Positions 18,071 to 30,500 of a stretch of 64,000 nt of DNA are shown one piece after another. Within the stretch, counting starts at the first letter, position 1. The number at the start of each line of letters is the position of its first letter. The stretch spans positions 3,978,001-4,042,000 of the forward strand of contig NC_051106.1 in assembly GCF_901709675.1 (NCBI RefSeq), written 5' to 3'. Made by a program: the position numbers and the translations under genes. Source of the stretch: Syngnathus acus (taxonomy: Eukaryota > Chordata > Actinopteri > Syngnathiformes > Syngnathidae). A model generated the notes under the pieces. The model was given only the letters and a program-made list of their open reading frames with translations. It was not told where the DNA came from and searched no databases.

Positions 18071-18957
18071 TTATAACTTTAGATTGACTCTGTCATGATA
18101 CTTCTGGTATGGGTCATCCACAAACCAGTTCCTCCTTTTCCAATATCGTGTTGTCATTTTATCTAACAGTTTACATTGCGTTTTATTACAAAAGACATGC
18201 TCCCTCAGTCGATTTCGCCTGGCCGCTTTCTTTCTCCACAATTTCTTCTTGTATCCAGCCTGTGTATGACACGGGAAAAAACAACATTAGATCTTTGTTA
18301 GGCAAAACAAATGCAGAAATGGGATCATACCTTGCGACGTATCCAAAGTCCGCAATGGAGCCTCATGAACCGTTGTGTGACAGACTTTACAGACTTCCTT
18401 TTACCCTTTTTTACACTGTAGTATGTCAGATTTCTGCTGGGCTGCTGACTCAAAGGGGGAATAAAAGCAGATACCCTGCAAAACAGTATTCAGAGTCCAT
18501 TCATTCATTACCTATTCAAAGGGATTTTTCTATGGTGGACTATGTACCGTAAATTGGCAGTCTTTACCTTTGGAGGAGGCCACACCGAGATGGTTGGCAG
18601 ACTGCAGCAGGAAGTGGAGCGCGTATAGCCGGGGCGGCACGGACAGAAAGACGGGGAGCATTTTGGATGAAGCCGGACAGCCGAGCCACGTTTGTTGTTC
18701 GAGTGCATAGTGAAGCAGATAAGGGCGACCTCAGCAACCCTGTCCAAGCACAAGGACATGGAAATGTGAGAACGACAACGCGAACTAACAACCGAGTGCA
18801 CAAGGATTTCCGTGCAAAAAGACTAGCATTGCTTCCCTGCACACTTAAAGACATATCATAACGTAAGTACCATAACGTAAGTACGACACCCCGTGAATAT
18901 TCACAAAATTAAGGATAAAAACATACCTGACAAGCTCCTCACCAAGAGGGCCGCCAT
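18071..18957 (-). CDS. mrpl35: Mitochondrial large ribosomal subunit protein bL35m, complete
   Basis: Four exons, 178 aa (human 188): 18957-18927, 18739-18568, 18475-18331, 18259-18071. The N-terminus [20 protein letters not shown] is Arg/Ser/Leu-rich without acidic residues, as expected for a mitochondrial targeting peptide, and exon 2 is poorly conserved presequence. The L35 core follows: [40 protein letters not shown], then [20 protein letters not shown] and [19 protein letters not shown], ending NLKL. It is a structural protein of the mitoribosome. It lies beside reep1, as in human 2p11.2, in convergent orientation. All splice phases close. Confidence 0.95.
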
Positions 18958-19554
18958 GTTTTTTTTCCATAAATACGTCACTACAGAGGCCTGTGTGGAC
19001 CAAAATTTGTATAACACAAAAGAATGCTACCCTCTAGCGGCAGCTTTGTGACAACGCAGTACATTTGAGCCTGCTTTTTTTTTGTGTGTATTGTAATGTT
19101 GTATATATTCTCAGGACTCATTAAAAAAAAAAAACTTCAAACGTTAAGCTGAAAACCTTTTATTTTTTTAAACATAGAAACATAAAAAAAAACTTAGACA
19201 AAATAAAGAATTACACTGAGATGCATAAAAAAATGGTCATCATGATCCATATGCTGTCGTTGAGCATCTAACTGCTGGTTGCACCTACAAGTCTAGAAAC
19301 AAACACACGAGTGCAAGGGAAAGCAATTATTCCAGTAAGAAGTGCTTTTTATGAGAAAGGAAAGGCTCCCACCAAATCCTGGCATTCATCTGCTTTTGCA
19401 GCATGACACTCCTAATCCAATAAACTCACTTACAAAAGGGACAGTGTTTGACATCAGTGAACCTATCAAACTAGAATGCCTCACAAAAGAGGCAACACAT
19501 GCTTCAGTAATGCACTCAATGTACAGTATGTCCACTTTTGGGCTCTCTTTTGGT
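18958..19554 (-). other. mrpl35 upstream region and 3' UTR of the cysteine-rich membrane protein gene
   Basis: The two minus-strand genes are only 600 bases apart. A minus-strand AATAAA (TTTATT at 19159-19164) would end the upstream gene's transcript about 200 bases before the mrpl35 start. Poly-A/T runs at about 19120-19190 flank this. No other gene was seen. Confidence 0.45.
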
Positions 19555-22366
19555 TCACCAGCCAGCATACACAGGCTCTGCATCACAGGGAATTCCATAA
19601 TAGCGACCTTGAGGCCTCTCTTTGCGTAATAGTGGCGCACGGGACGCACTCAGCTCCCCATCTGTGTCTCTCATTTTGCGTAGAACCATTATAATTATGA
19701 AGAGTAGAGCCACTAGAAGAAAAAAAGATGCAATTCAAATTCACTTAAAGGGCTTGATGCTGGATGTTGAGCTTTAATAAAATATGCCATTTCGTTACTT
19801 TCAGGGTGATCACTTACCACCTCCTCCGATTACTAGTAAAGCAATGGTGACTGGTGCCAGTTCACATCCGTCCCCCGATTTGCGAAGGAAAGTCTCCATG
19901 CAGTAGCCTGGAGCTGAGCTGCCTTGTGGACAGAAGGCATCGCTCGGACAATGGATGGGGTTCACGTCTGGACTCTGGAAACATAACAAAGCCTGGAGTA
20001 AACCTTTTAAATCATAGCCATCAGCAGCAACACTTGCACAATCGAAATCCAATGCAAATTTTGCCTTCACAGAAGTAGAAGTATTTATTTAATTGTCTGG
20101 TCAAGCGGTGGTTGCATCTTGAACTGGTTGCCAGTCAATCTCAAAATGTCTACTTGTCAACCCTTATGTATTTGTAGTTCAAGTGTGCAAGTGGTCCTAA
20201 AATTTTGGTCTGTTTATGCATAGTCTATAATTTTGTGGTGAGTCCAAAGGGAGAATGAGAAGTACTGACTGGACAGTAATGGTCTTCTGGGCAGACATCA
20301 CAGTTCTCTTGGCCCCAGTGGATTTGGAAGGAGCCACTGCTGCAGATCTGACACATTGTCTGATGAGGAGCCTTATGCATCCCTGTCCAAAATTCAAAAA
20401 TCACGTCAACTATTAAAGCTCTTGACTGTTGCAGTTCTTATACAGAAGACTCAACCAAACCTGGCCGACATGGAGTGCAATCTTTTGCTGCAGACTGCAA
20501 TGCCTCTGACCCACCGGGACACGTCTGGCATTGGGAGCAACCAGAGGAGCTTTCGAGAAAAAAAACAAAAAACATTTTGACAGGGGTTTGATGAACTGAT
20601 ACAGTTGACAACAACTCAAACCATCTTTTCATGATTCCCATAGAGGTTACACCACACTGGCAACATGTGATGCTCGAATTGATTGACAATGATAGCGAAT
20701 CTTCACACCGGTTATAAATGTCTTGCATAGCAGAGGCTTCTAGGGACTTACTTGCAAAAATTCCCTCTTGAACATGGTGCACACGATGTGGAACTGTGCA
20801 GTGAGGAGAAGAAACCTGAAAGCAGCACAGTCACGCTCATTTTTTCACATTATAGAACCTGTTATGCATGGGCCAAGGAAGACATACTTGCAAAATATGA
20901 CATATCTAGCAACAATTTGGGGTTGATTGAAATGTGTATAGCTATTTAATATTTCTGTCATGATGGTTATTTTTGTTCTAGGAACCCACCTGGAGAGCAA
21001 CTTGCACAACTGTCTGCACCAGTGTTGTTGTTGAAGGTTCCAGCGGGACACGGTACACACAGTGGACTCCCGGTAAAACTGTCAAAAAATTAATACGATT
21101 AGAATTTTGGGTGGAGAGATCAACCCGGTCAAAGATTCCAGAGTGTGCTGTGCTACTCCCAGTAAAAAAAAATTAAAAAGAGCTGCATGTCGTTTATAAA
21201 AGATATTCCACTCCTACTTACTAGTACAGTTTCGAAATCACCCAGTTCAATCACAAGTGAGTTTCTGTTACTCAGTGAAGTGAATTTCAAGTATTTTTGC
21301 CTTAGCATTGCTCCCAACGCTAGCCGTCGATGATCTTACTTTGTGTAGAAGCCTCGACTACATGGCAGGCACTTCAGTTGTCCAGCCAGTGGCTGGTAAA
21401 AGCCCACAGTGCATGGTTGACATGCTCCAGGAAATAGACACAGCCCAGGCTCAGAGCAGCATGCACACAGGAGGGTGCCTAAAAATAAAAAGTCAAATAT
21501 CAACTCTGCTCCCAAAAATTGTCGATCCGCTATACTGACCGTTGTCGTACTGCGATCCGGGAGCGCAGGGCTCACAGTTGGAAATGTTGAATGCAGAGCA
21601 ACTGGGGGTGGTGCTGCTGACTGGAGCGGAAGTTGGCAACAGAGTAGTGGCATTTTCTACCAGAGTAGTGGCAGCGGGAGTGGGTGTGGTCTGACTCATC
21701 ACCATGCCTGCAACACAAATATGTTTGGAGGGTGACTTGGAGTGTGCAGGAGGTTGACTCAGTACTGTGACGCAGCCAATCCACTAAATCGAAACTCTCA
21801 ACATTTGTTTTCAGATTGCTGCACATTCTATAAAATACAACCGTAAATATAACTAAAACATTCTTATTTCCAGTTTAAGGCTGAATATATGCCGGAAAGT
21901 AGGTATAAGCGCATCAGCGAGACAAGAGAGCACATTGTGTGGGTAATCACATTAGCCATTTGCTTGAGTGGAAACCATCTTCCTCAAGAAAAGCAGTTAT
22001 TCAGAGAGGAAGGATCATGTGATTTGGAGCCAGAATTGGACTGGCAACAATTCTCCAAATATGAATCTAGATTTATAAATAATAGGAGGAAATGAGGCAA
22101 ATCGAAATAACACAAGGATTTCACTTTTCATTGTTTGTTCCTCTTTGTTAACAATGTAAAGCATTACAACGTTTCTAGTTGACTCATTTACAAAGCAAGA
22201 ACTTCAACTAAATCAGTAATATGGAAAATAGAAGCCATGCATATGAATAGGAACACCAGTATGGTTTTTAAACATGCTGGACATGTTTATAATTCTTATA
22301 TAGACAAAAATACTCACCAATGAAGCAAAAGGCAGAGATCAGGGGCAAAGGTGCCCAAGGGTCCAT
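19555..22366 (-). CDS. Cysteine-rich single-pass membrane protein of unknown function (ephrin-receptor-like / GCC2-GCC3-type repeats)
   Basis: Nine exons close to 341 aa: 22366-22318, 21707-21540, 21478-21340, 21078-20990, 20815-20752, 20549-20461, 20382-20270, 19974-19818, 19712-19555. Order: a hydrophobic signal peptide (MDPWAPLPLISAFCFIG); a Thr/Pro/Ser-rich stalk; about 200 residues of repeated Cys-x2-Cys-x-x-Gly units (CQPCTVGFY, CLPCSRGFY, CVPCPAGTF, CAPCSRGNF, CTPCRPG, CDVCPEDHYC); a transmembrane helix near 277-299 (VTIALLVIGGGVALLFIIMV); a 40-residue tail ending GIPCDAEPVYAGW. At least five N-glycosylation sequons (NIS, NGT, NFT, NNT, NSS) fit an ectodomain. Almost every repeat border falls at a phase-1 or phase-2 intron. 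It resembles the ephrin-receptor-like/TNFR cysteine-rich fold, but I do not recognise the gene. It sits where human has IMMT next to MRPL35. Topology type I is inferred. Confidence 0.8.
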
Positions 22367-23249
22367 CCTCCTCTCGATGGTCCGCAACTCTTCTCTTCTT
22401 CAAAATTCATCTACAGCATCATCTGGTTCTTGACAAATCACTGACAACTTGTTTTTTTTTCCCCTTGCGAAACTCACTTGAGGTGGGACTGGACTTCTCA
22501 TTGGCGTCATATGACAAAATACAAATCATGTGATTTTGCTTTAGAAGGGAAAAAAAAGGGGGAGGGAAACTGGTTGAATTGGGTTTTTACGCAAGGCTTC
22601 CAGCAGGAGTGCTAATGTGGAAGGTAAATCCATTCGAGGTGCATTCACCACATCTTTTTTTCCCAGCAGTTTGAAGCGTGTTTAAGATCTCACTGACCCA
22701 TTTTTTTCTGTATGGGAAAATGATGTATCAATGATGATGAAAGATGACAAACTTTCTGTATATATGGTTAAGCAATTTTGATACGCAACTTATTATTCAG
22801 TACTACTAGAAAATAATTTTTAAAACTCATTTACAGTATTTTAAAAATGCACTAGAGATTCAAATATTACATTTTTATTTACTTATATATTATTATTTAT
22901 TATATTATTATTATACATTTTATTTGTATTTTTTTCTGAATGAAGCCTACAACTGTAAAGAAAATCATATAGAAATATAAAATTTCTGTAGATATTTGCT
23001 TTCTAAAAAGTATTTTGCTGTGTTTAAACAATGTTTATTATTGGTGTTGTAATGCAAATACAGTGCAATAATAAACAAAACACACTGTTAACTTAATGAC
23101 TCAGTTGAGCAAACATGACCAAGATTGTCTCATATTATCTTTCAAGTGGCTTCATATAACTTTCCAGTGTGGTAAGAGTCTCCACAAATAAAATGGAATT
23201 TATTTGAATATATTCTTGAGGGAGCTCCTCCTCTCTGAGAAATAATATG
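22367..23249. other. AT-rich intergenic spacer
   Basis: The upstream region of the cysteine-rich gene (22367 to about 22700) is followed by strongly AT-rich sequence with runs of TTATTA around 22880-22920. A minus-strand AATAAA (TTTATT at 23199-23204) lies about 45 bases past the stop codon of the first cfap99-like gene and probably ends its transcript. Nothing coding was seen. Confidence 0.5.
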
Positions 23250-26200
23250 CTAGTCTTTCCTATCTATATACTGTTCTAAGCACTCCTCCCAGTTGATTTT
23301 CTTTAATCCATCCTGTGGAAACATAAAGTCATTATTTGCTATGACCATGACAACCTTAACACAAACACTAAACAAAGACAACAAGTCATTTATTGTTGTG
23401 GATTTCACACTCACTTTGCCATGGGTCTTTATGGTTTCATCGGGGTGTGTCGCTGAATGCTTGGATGTCTTGGCTTGGTTACTTTCCTTTTTCTCCAATT
23501 TTTGACACTCCCTCTTCACCTCTTCAATCTTCTTTTGCAGAGCAAAGACCTTTTTGTTCTGGACTACGGGCTTCTGCAATTCCATCTTGAATTTCTTCTC
23601 TTCCTCTTTCCTGCAACACACCAAATATGGGTTTTCGTAAAAACAAGTCATTTTTACTCGACTGCAGATCCATCCATCCATCCATCCATCCATCCATCCA
23701 TCCATGACTTTTCGTTGACCTGAGCATCGTGGCCATCGCCATGGCTCGACTGTGGAGATTGATATTCTCCATGTCGCCCAACAGCAGCTTCTTCTTTTTC
23801 TGCTTCTCCTTCTGGATGAGGGCTCGTTTCTTCTTCTGCTCAATCGCCTCTGCGTCCTTCATGAGGAACAGACGCTCCTTCAACTCAGCGTGGGACATCT
23901 CCACCAGCAGCTCGTGGTGACCTGCAATCTGACAGAAAGTCAGGAAATGGTGACACGTTAGCTCAAATCAATCTTCCCTTTGACTTACCTCTGTACGATC
24001 AAACATGTTGCATCGGATGGCGGGACACCATTCCAGGGCGTGGATTTCACTGATGAGTTCCAACTTCTTGGTAAGCTCTAACTTGGCCGCCTCTTCTACT
24101 TGACGAACCATCTCTTGATTGTACACTGCAAAGTCTTTGACTACGGTTTTGAAACAAGACGGAGCCGTTAAAATCAGATAGGAGGAACGAATGAAGTGAC
24201 GTGAAGGTGCGTACCAGCGCTCTGCTTTGCTTTCTTCACCCTCTCTGTAGCTTTTTGGGTATTGCTGTGACTCTCTGTCACTTGTTGCACTAATTCTTTC
24301 TTTTCTTTTTCTTCCTCCAACTTTTCCTGGGCTTTTTGTTCAGTTCGCTTAACTGTCTGCAATGTCGCAAAAAAAAAAAAAACGTTCATCAGCATTAGAT
24401 AATGTGTTCGACTTTGGAGGTCTGTGTTTTTTTTTTTTACAAGTTGTTTACCTCTTCTCGTATGATCCGCGCAGCCTTCTTGTTACGTTCTACCTTTTGT
24501 GCACGGGCCAAAACGGTTTCCCAATGACTCAGAATAACATTGGCGTGCCTCTGCTCAATCTTTGCCAAAAAATCCTGATGGTCTTTCACGAGCATTTCCT
24601 TTTCCTTCTGTAGAAAAACTGAAGGCTCGTTTGCTCCTTCCACCAGATTCTCTATTCTATACAAATCGGGAGAGAAATTATCATTATTGATAATATAAGT
24701 TGCATTTAAGTCATGTATTGATAAAGACACCTCTGCAGCTTGTCCTCCACTTGGCGGTCATGAAGCACACGCCGCCTCAGCATGGCTGCTGTATTGAGTT
24801 TGAAAGGAAGGACATCCTGAGAACCAAATTAAAAAAAAAAAAAGGTCAAATTGCTGAATAACTATTAAGAATAATTAGCAACTTCTCACCTTAACTATGG
24901 GAGGAGGTGCCTTAGCATTAAATGCTTCCAACCGCATTTTTGATTCCATATCTTCTCTTAACTGGTACATCAGTCGCTGTGTTCAGGATGAACATATTGA
25001 AAATTAACAATATGACAAATTAATAATATCAATATCTATTTTGTATTTTGAGTCCACACCTGTGTGCAATCCGTTCTTCTTGGTCTTGCAAATCCAAACT
25101 CTCTTGAATTAACCTCATATAGCAGCTCCTTCAGCCACCAAAAAAAAGAATGAATGAATCAATACCTTTCATGTATCGTATCGATTATTTAGACATTTTC
25201 GATTGTTGTACCTCAGACATTTCCTGGTTCCTTTGTTTTACTTCTTCTATGAGCTGGGCCAATCTTGGAATCCTGTATGTGCTGCCAGGTATCTGCACAC
25301 ATTACAGGAATGCAACATCCATCACAAACTATAATTATGAAGAAAAGGAAAAAAAAAGTTCTATAGACAACATAAATACATGAAATACGTTAAATTGTAT
25401 TAATAACTACAAATGGGGTTGACTTGTGTGTGTTTATCCGGCGGAGGGCTGAGTTGAAGCTGACGTGGAAATGATGGTTTTTGTTGGTAGAAGGAGAACT
25501 CTATCGGGTCAGTAGTTTTGGGTGGAGCTTTGCGAAAGCGCATTTCTCCAGACACTTTGGCAGCAAGCTTCTCCATGAGTGGTTCAATCTCTGAGCGCTT
25601 CCTACAGAACAAAAGTTATTCACAGCTTCACATTTCATGCCTTGAAAGTTTTCGCCGATTCCGTTTTATCACCTGAGCAAGGGGGCAATCCAGTGGTCCT
25701 TCACATATGCAACATCATAGACACGATTCCACTCATCTTGTATCCAAGTTGTGAGATTCATGAAGAAGAATCTCAGGAACTAAAATCAAGCACATTCTAA
25801 TAATAGCTTACTGTGCACGTGATACTATTAACAGATTTTAATGCAATACTCTTCTTACATTGTGTATGCTTTTAATGTCCAGAGATTTGACAATGTTGCT
25901 GAAAGCTTTAAGCCCAAGGTCATCAAAATGGAATATGGTGAGGTAACAGATGACTAAAAAAAAAGAGAACATTAATACATCCGTTTTCGACATTTAAAAT
26001 GACAACAAATGTAGCAGTTTACACTTACCAACAAAATGGTTGTGATAACGTTTGGATATAAGTTTACCACCCTGGCCAACGAAAGGATTGATAACTATGT
26101 CCAGTAACTTCTTGTATTCGATGCATCCAGAGACGAGATCAAGAATGAACTTCATTGACTCGGGTTCCATGTCCTGCAAAATGTATCCAGTAGTATTGAT

Positions 26201-26372
26201 AAAGTTCCAATAATTAAGATGTGTAATTAACTTGATTACGCTATCACATTTTATTTACCTGCAGCTCCTTTTCTGCATCTTCTATAAAATCATCCAAACT
26301 TGCTCTCCCTGCAGTGAACTTGTCCAAGAGGAAAATTGCCTCCTTCACAAGTTCTCCATAGTTTTGCTCCAT
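23250..26372 (-). CDS. cfap99: CFAP99-like ciliary coiled-coil protein, tandem copy 1
   Basis: Fifteen exons close to 642 aa: 26372-26259, 26173-26029, 25953-25859, 25779-25673, 25601-25424, 25292-25212, 25128-25060, 24976-24890, 24816-24731, 24656-24452, 24356-24215, 24140-23989, 23928-23720, 23610-23415, 23312-23250. The N-terminal third is helical and conserved (LVSGCIEYKKLLDIVINPF, VICYLTIFHFDDLGLKAFSN, LTTWIQDEWNRVYDVAYV, DHWIAPLLR). The rest is charged coiled coil (ENLVEGANEPSVFLQKEKEM, EMSHAELKERLFLMKDAEA, QKEKQKKKKLLLGDMENINL), ending WEECLEQYIDRKD. The N-terminal blocks match what I recall of cilia- and flagella-associated protein 99. Head-to-head linkage of this gene pair with zfyve28 matches CFAP99-ZFYVE28 on human 4p16.3. 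Function in motile cilia is inferred from the family. Intron 13 contains an (ATCC)n microsatellite. Confidence 0.8.
23668..23705. repeat. (ATCC)n tetranucleotide microsatellite
   Basis: About nine tandem ATCC units lie in intron 13 of the first cfap99-like gene. Read on the minus strand they give an artificial WMDG repeat that should not be taken as protein. Confidence 0.9.
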
Positions 26373-27591
26373 TTTACACAATTAGTCCAACATCAACACA
26401 AATTTGTGAAATCATCTAAAGTTAGAATAGGAAACAATGTCAACACATACGGTTGATATGAGAGACGTAACGGCTGACGGAACGTCATGAGACGTTGAAG
26501 CATCAAATATCCGATACAATAAAAATTGCAGGTCATATTACGTATTAATTGTGACGTATTCGAAAAACTTTGCGCTAGATTCGTGTTCAATGGGAAATTC
26601 GTCTACTCGCCATCCCTAATTTGCGAAGAGGCGCGGCACTCTGCATAATTAGAGTAGGGATCGATTCTAAGTGTTTGTCAATTTGAAAACTCTTAGTTTT
26701 TGCTATTTTTATTTTTGTTTATTATGATCGCACTGGACGACATCATGAGGTGACAGCATCACACGAATATGTGTCATGACAGGAGAAATTTGAACGTCAT
26801 CAACTTTAAAAGTGTCGAATCGAGTTAGGTTGATGTAGTAAAGATGATCAATAAAATATGTTTACAGACGTATTGGGATCACGTGCTGCACGCAAACTCG
26901 CGAAAACATCATCGACTGTGACAGCTCGGTCCGAATAGGTAAGAATTTCAATACCTAAGACAAAGGTTTAATTTCTTGGACATTTTCAGCACAATATATA
27001 AATTGTATATATTTGTATTGATCGCTATTATACGAGGGACGGCGCCAGGATTTTTATATATTATATAAATTATATATTTTTATATTATTATATGTTTTTA
27101 TTATTATACAATTTTTGATAGGTAAGAACTTCAATACCTAAGACAAAGGTTTAATTTCTTGGAGATTTTCAGCACAATATATAAATTGTATATATATGTA
27201 TTGATAGCTATAATACGCGGGACGACGCTGGGATTTTTATATATTATATAAATGATATATTTTTATATTATTATATGTTTTTAATTATTATAGAATTTTT
27301 AACAAGTTTTTCTGGGATTCCCAACCGGGAAGTATCTTGTTTTTGTAGAGTTTTCTTCCGGCCACTAGAGGGCACTAAGCTATTAGTTATGGTTGATGAC
27401 ATCTTGATGCGTGACCCTTTCCAGTATTTTTTTTCCCAGGTAATGTCTTCTCCTGACCAACTGTACCCCTGTGAGTGGTCCCATTTTATTTATTATTAGT
27501 TGTGTGTGTGTGGCCAGTGTTATCTGCCTTTCAGTTTATTCTGTTAATTTGGTATTATGGAGACTTAGACTTTGTATGTTTACAAATTTAT
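26373..27591. other. Spacer between the two cfap99-like genes
   Basis: Upstream of copy 1 the sequence is moderately CpG-rich near 26560-26640, consistent with a promoter. The middle (26936-27300) is an AT-rich two-copy tandem repeat. After 27300 there is a short phrase (GGCCACTAGAGGGCACTAAG, about 27360) typical of dispersed fish repeats. No coding exon was found. Confidence 0.5.
26938..27303. repeat. Two-copy tandem duplication with a 183-bp unit
   Basis: The unit starting GGTAAGAATTTCAATACCTA at 26938 recurs as GGTAAGAACTTCAATACCTA at 27121. The copies stay alignable through the TATATAAAT-rich end near 27300, with scattered single-base differences. It lies between the paired cfap99-like genes. 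Confidence 0.85.
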
Positions 27592-30500
27592 TTATTTTGG
27601 GGTTGTTTCCCTCTGAGATACAACTTGAGAGTCTTGCCTCTCGATATACTCTTCCAAACTCTGCTCCAACTGCTCCCAGTTGATCTTCTTCTTCAATCTA
27701 GCCTATTAAAACAAGGCACACAAATAGAGAAGATTGAGAAGGTTGTAGTAGGAACAAGGCAACGACAACTAACTTACTGATTTGGATTTCATGCTCGCTT
27801 TGCTTTGAGTCTCTGTGTTTTCAATTACTGCTGCCTGCTTTGGTTTGGTCTTGTTTAGACTTTTCAGCATTTTTTTATATTCTTGCTTTTTCTCTTCCAA
27901 CTTTGTTTGTCGTCTCATGACTATCTTCTCTCGAGTCTGCTGCCGTCTAAGCTCGGCTTCCCTTTCTTCTTCGTTCCTGTAACATACAATTACACTTCAC
28001 CTTTAATTATTTTCCTCAAAATTAGTCATTAAGTGGGACGGATGAGGGTCACATTCGGCTGACCTGAGAACAGAAGCCGTTCCCATGACTTTATTATGCA
28101 AGTTAATATTGTCCATTTCCTCCAACAGCAGCTTCTGCTTTTTCTGTTTCTCCTCTAGGATGCAATCTCGTTTCTTCCGCACTTCATTCATGTCTGCGTC
28201 CTTCATGAAGTTCAGACGTTCCTTCAGCTCAGCGTGGGACATCTCGCCGAGCAGCTCATGACCTGCAGTCTAATAATACAAGAGGTGAATTGTGATACAT
28301 CATCAACTTTTAATGACAGGCCTTCAACACTCACCTCTGTGTCATCAAATTTGAGCCTATTGAGAGGACAATGTTCGATTGTGTGGAGTTCCTTGATGAT
28401 TTGAAACTTTCTGTTAAGCTCTGCTTGTGCTTCCTCTTGGGCTTGACGAAGGAGCGCTTGAGAATATTCTGAGATTTGCTTTACTGTTGTGAGGGAGTAA
28501 AATAGATTGTACTTGAATAGGAAACGCTAATTAATGCGCTTTGTGCTTTTTAGGAATGTGCTCACCGACACTTTGCTTGACCTTCTTCAAGTTGTCTTTT
28601 GCTTTTCGGGGGTTCTTTTTACAGCTTTCTGACAATTGTTGTGCCAAGTCTCGCTTTTCGTTTACCTCTTGAGTTCTTTCCTGTGCGTTTTTCAGTTTCA
28701 TTTGAGACATCTGCGAGAAAACCATGAAAACAGACAGGCTAATATTAAAAGCATTGTGTTATCTCGTATTTTGTGAGAGGTTAATAGATGTGCCATCCAC
28801 CTCTTCTTTTTTGAGCCGAGCAGCCTTCTTTTTAAGTTCTGTTGCTTTTGTGCGGTCTATAGCAATCTCAAGATGGTTGATTAGTGCGCCCGCATGCTTC
28901 CGATCAATAATTGCGCTCCTTTCTTGATAGTCTTTGTCGCGCATTTCTTTTTGCCACTGAAGAAAAGAAGATGGCTCATATCCTCCTCCCGCCAGATTCT
29001 CTAGCCTGTCAACAAAGAAAAACATTTTTAATTACTTTTTCTCAGTAATATAATTCCCTTATGTATTGACTTGGAACTAATGAAATAAATTCACCTTTAA
29101 AGCTTTTTTTCTAAATTAGAAAGGGTATTTATTTTGATTTTAATATTAACAAATGCAATGTTTTGTTTTGCGTTTTTTTTCTTAGTTTGCAACTGCATTT
29201 CTAAGTGATGTAGTTACGTACAAATTAAATCCTAATCAAGCTTTACCCCTGTATCTCTTCCTCCACTTTGCGGTCGTATAGCGCCCTCTGTCGCAGGATT
29301 GTGGCACTGTTGAGTTTCACTGGCCAGGTTTTCTAACAATTGTAGAGCAAGTTAATAAATATACAGAATTTCTAACCACTAATGCTGCATTTCTCACCTT
29401 ATTACTTGGAAAAGGCTGACTTTTAAAAGCTCTATTGAACTTGTGTTTTGAGTCCAGCTCTTCTTTCAGCTTGGCCATGGCTCTCTACATTACACATTTG
29501 AATGGTAGTAATGAATATTTTTTTTCCACCCACTGCTGAAATCAGAAGCAAGTCCATACCTTTGTTTGTTCAGACTTTTGTGGTCTTGCACATTTAAATG
29601 CCGTCAAGTTAGCCTCATACAGAAGCTCCTTTAGTCATGAACAGAAATATGTCAACACAATTTGTGTTAAATAGAATATCATTTTGTGATAATGGCAAAA
29701 TTACCTCTGTCATTTGTTGGTTCCTTTGCTTGAGCTCATCTAATACCTGAACCTCTTTGGGAATTGCGTACATGCTGTTTGGTACCTAGAAAAATCACAG
29801 AACTGGTAAACACATCACACACTTGCCATTGTGAAATTTAATAATCCGTTTTGATTGTCATTATAAAAAACACAAGATAACATACTCACACTTCTTACTG
29901 ATATATAAATATAATTTATTATTATTATTATTATTACTTCTTACTGGCATGTATTTTTCTGGCGCAGGGCAGATCTCAGGCTGAGGTCGACATGGTGGTT
30001 TACGATTACAAAAAGAGAATCCTATAGGATTAGTGGTTTTGGATGGAGAGTCCGGCTCATCAGCTACGAGCTTGTTTAGAAACATCTCAATCTTGGAGCG
30101 CTTCCTAGATGACAAAAGACTTAAAATAACTACAAAATATTTTTTATGTGAAGTTTTCATTGACTGCTTGTAGCACCTTAGCAGTGGGTCAAGCCAGTGG
30201 TTCTTCACAAATTCAGACTCATAGATACAACTCAACTCTGTTTCTATCCAAGTGGTGAGGTTTCTAAAGAAGAAACTCAGGAACTACAAACACAGAACAA
30301 TTTACAAAAAAACTCCACAACAGATTGGATCTTGCAGTGCAATTATATTCTTACCCTGTGCATGATTTCATTATTGTTCAGAGATGTAACAATGTTGCTA
30401 AAAGCCTGAAGTCCAATGTCATCAAGGTGGAATAGACTGAGATAACAGATCACTGAAAGCAATATAAATACAACATATTGCATATGTCTATTTAAATATT

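Noticed and set aside
18109-18552. 147-codon plus-strand open frame
   Set aside because: It is the antisense of mrpl35 exons 3 and 4 and their intron; the minus-strand reading gives bL35m.
23524-23904. Minus-strand frame with a WMDG repeat
   Set aside because: The repeat is the (ATCC)n microsatellite in intron 13; a clean donor at 23720 removes it from the cfap99-like protein.
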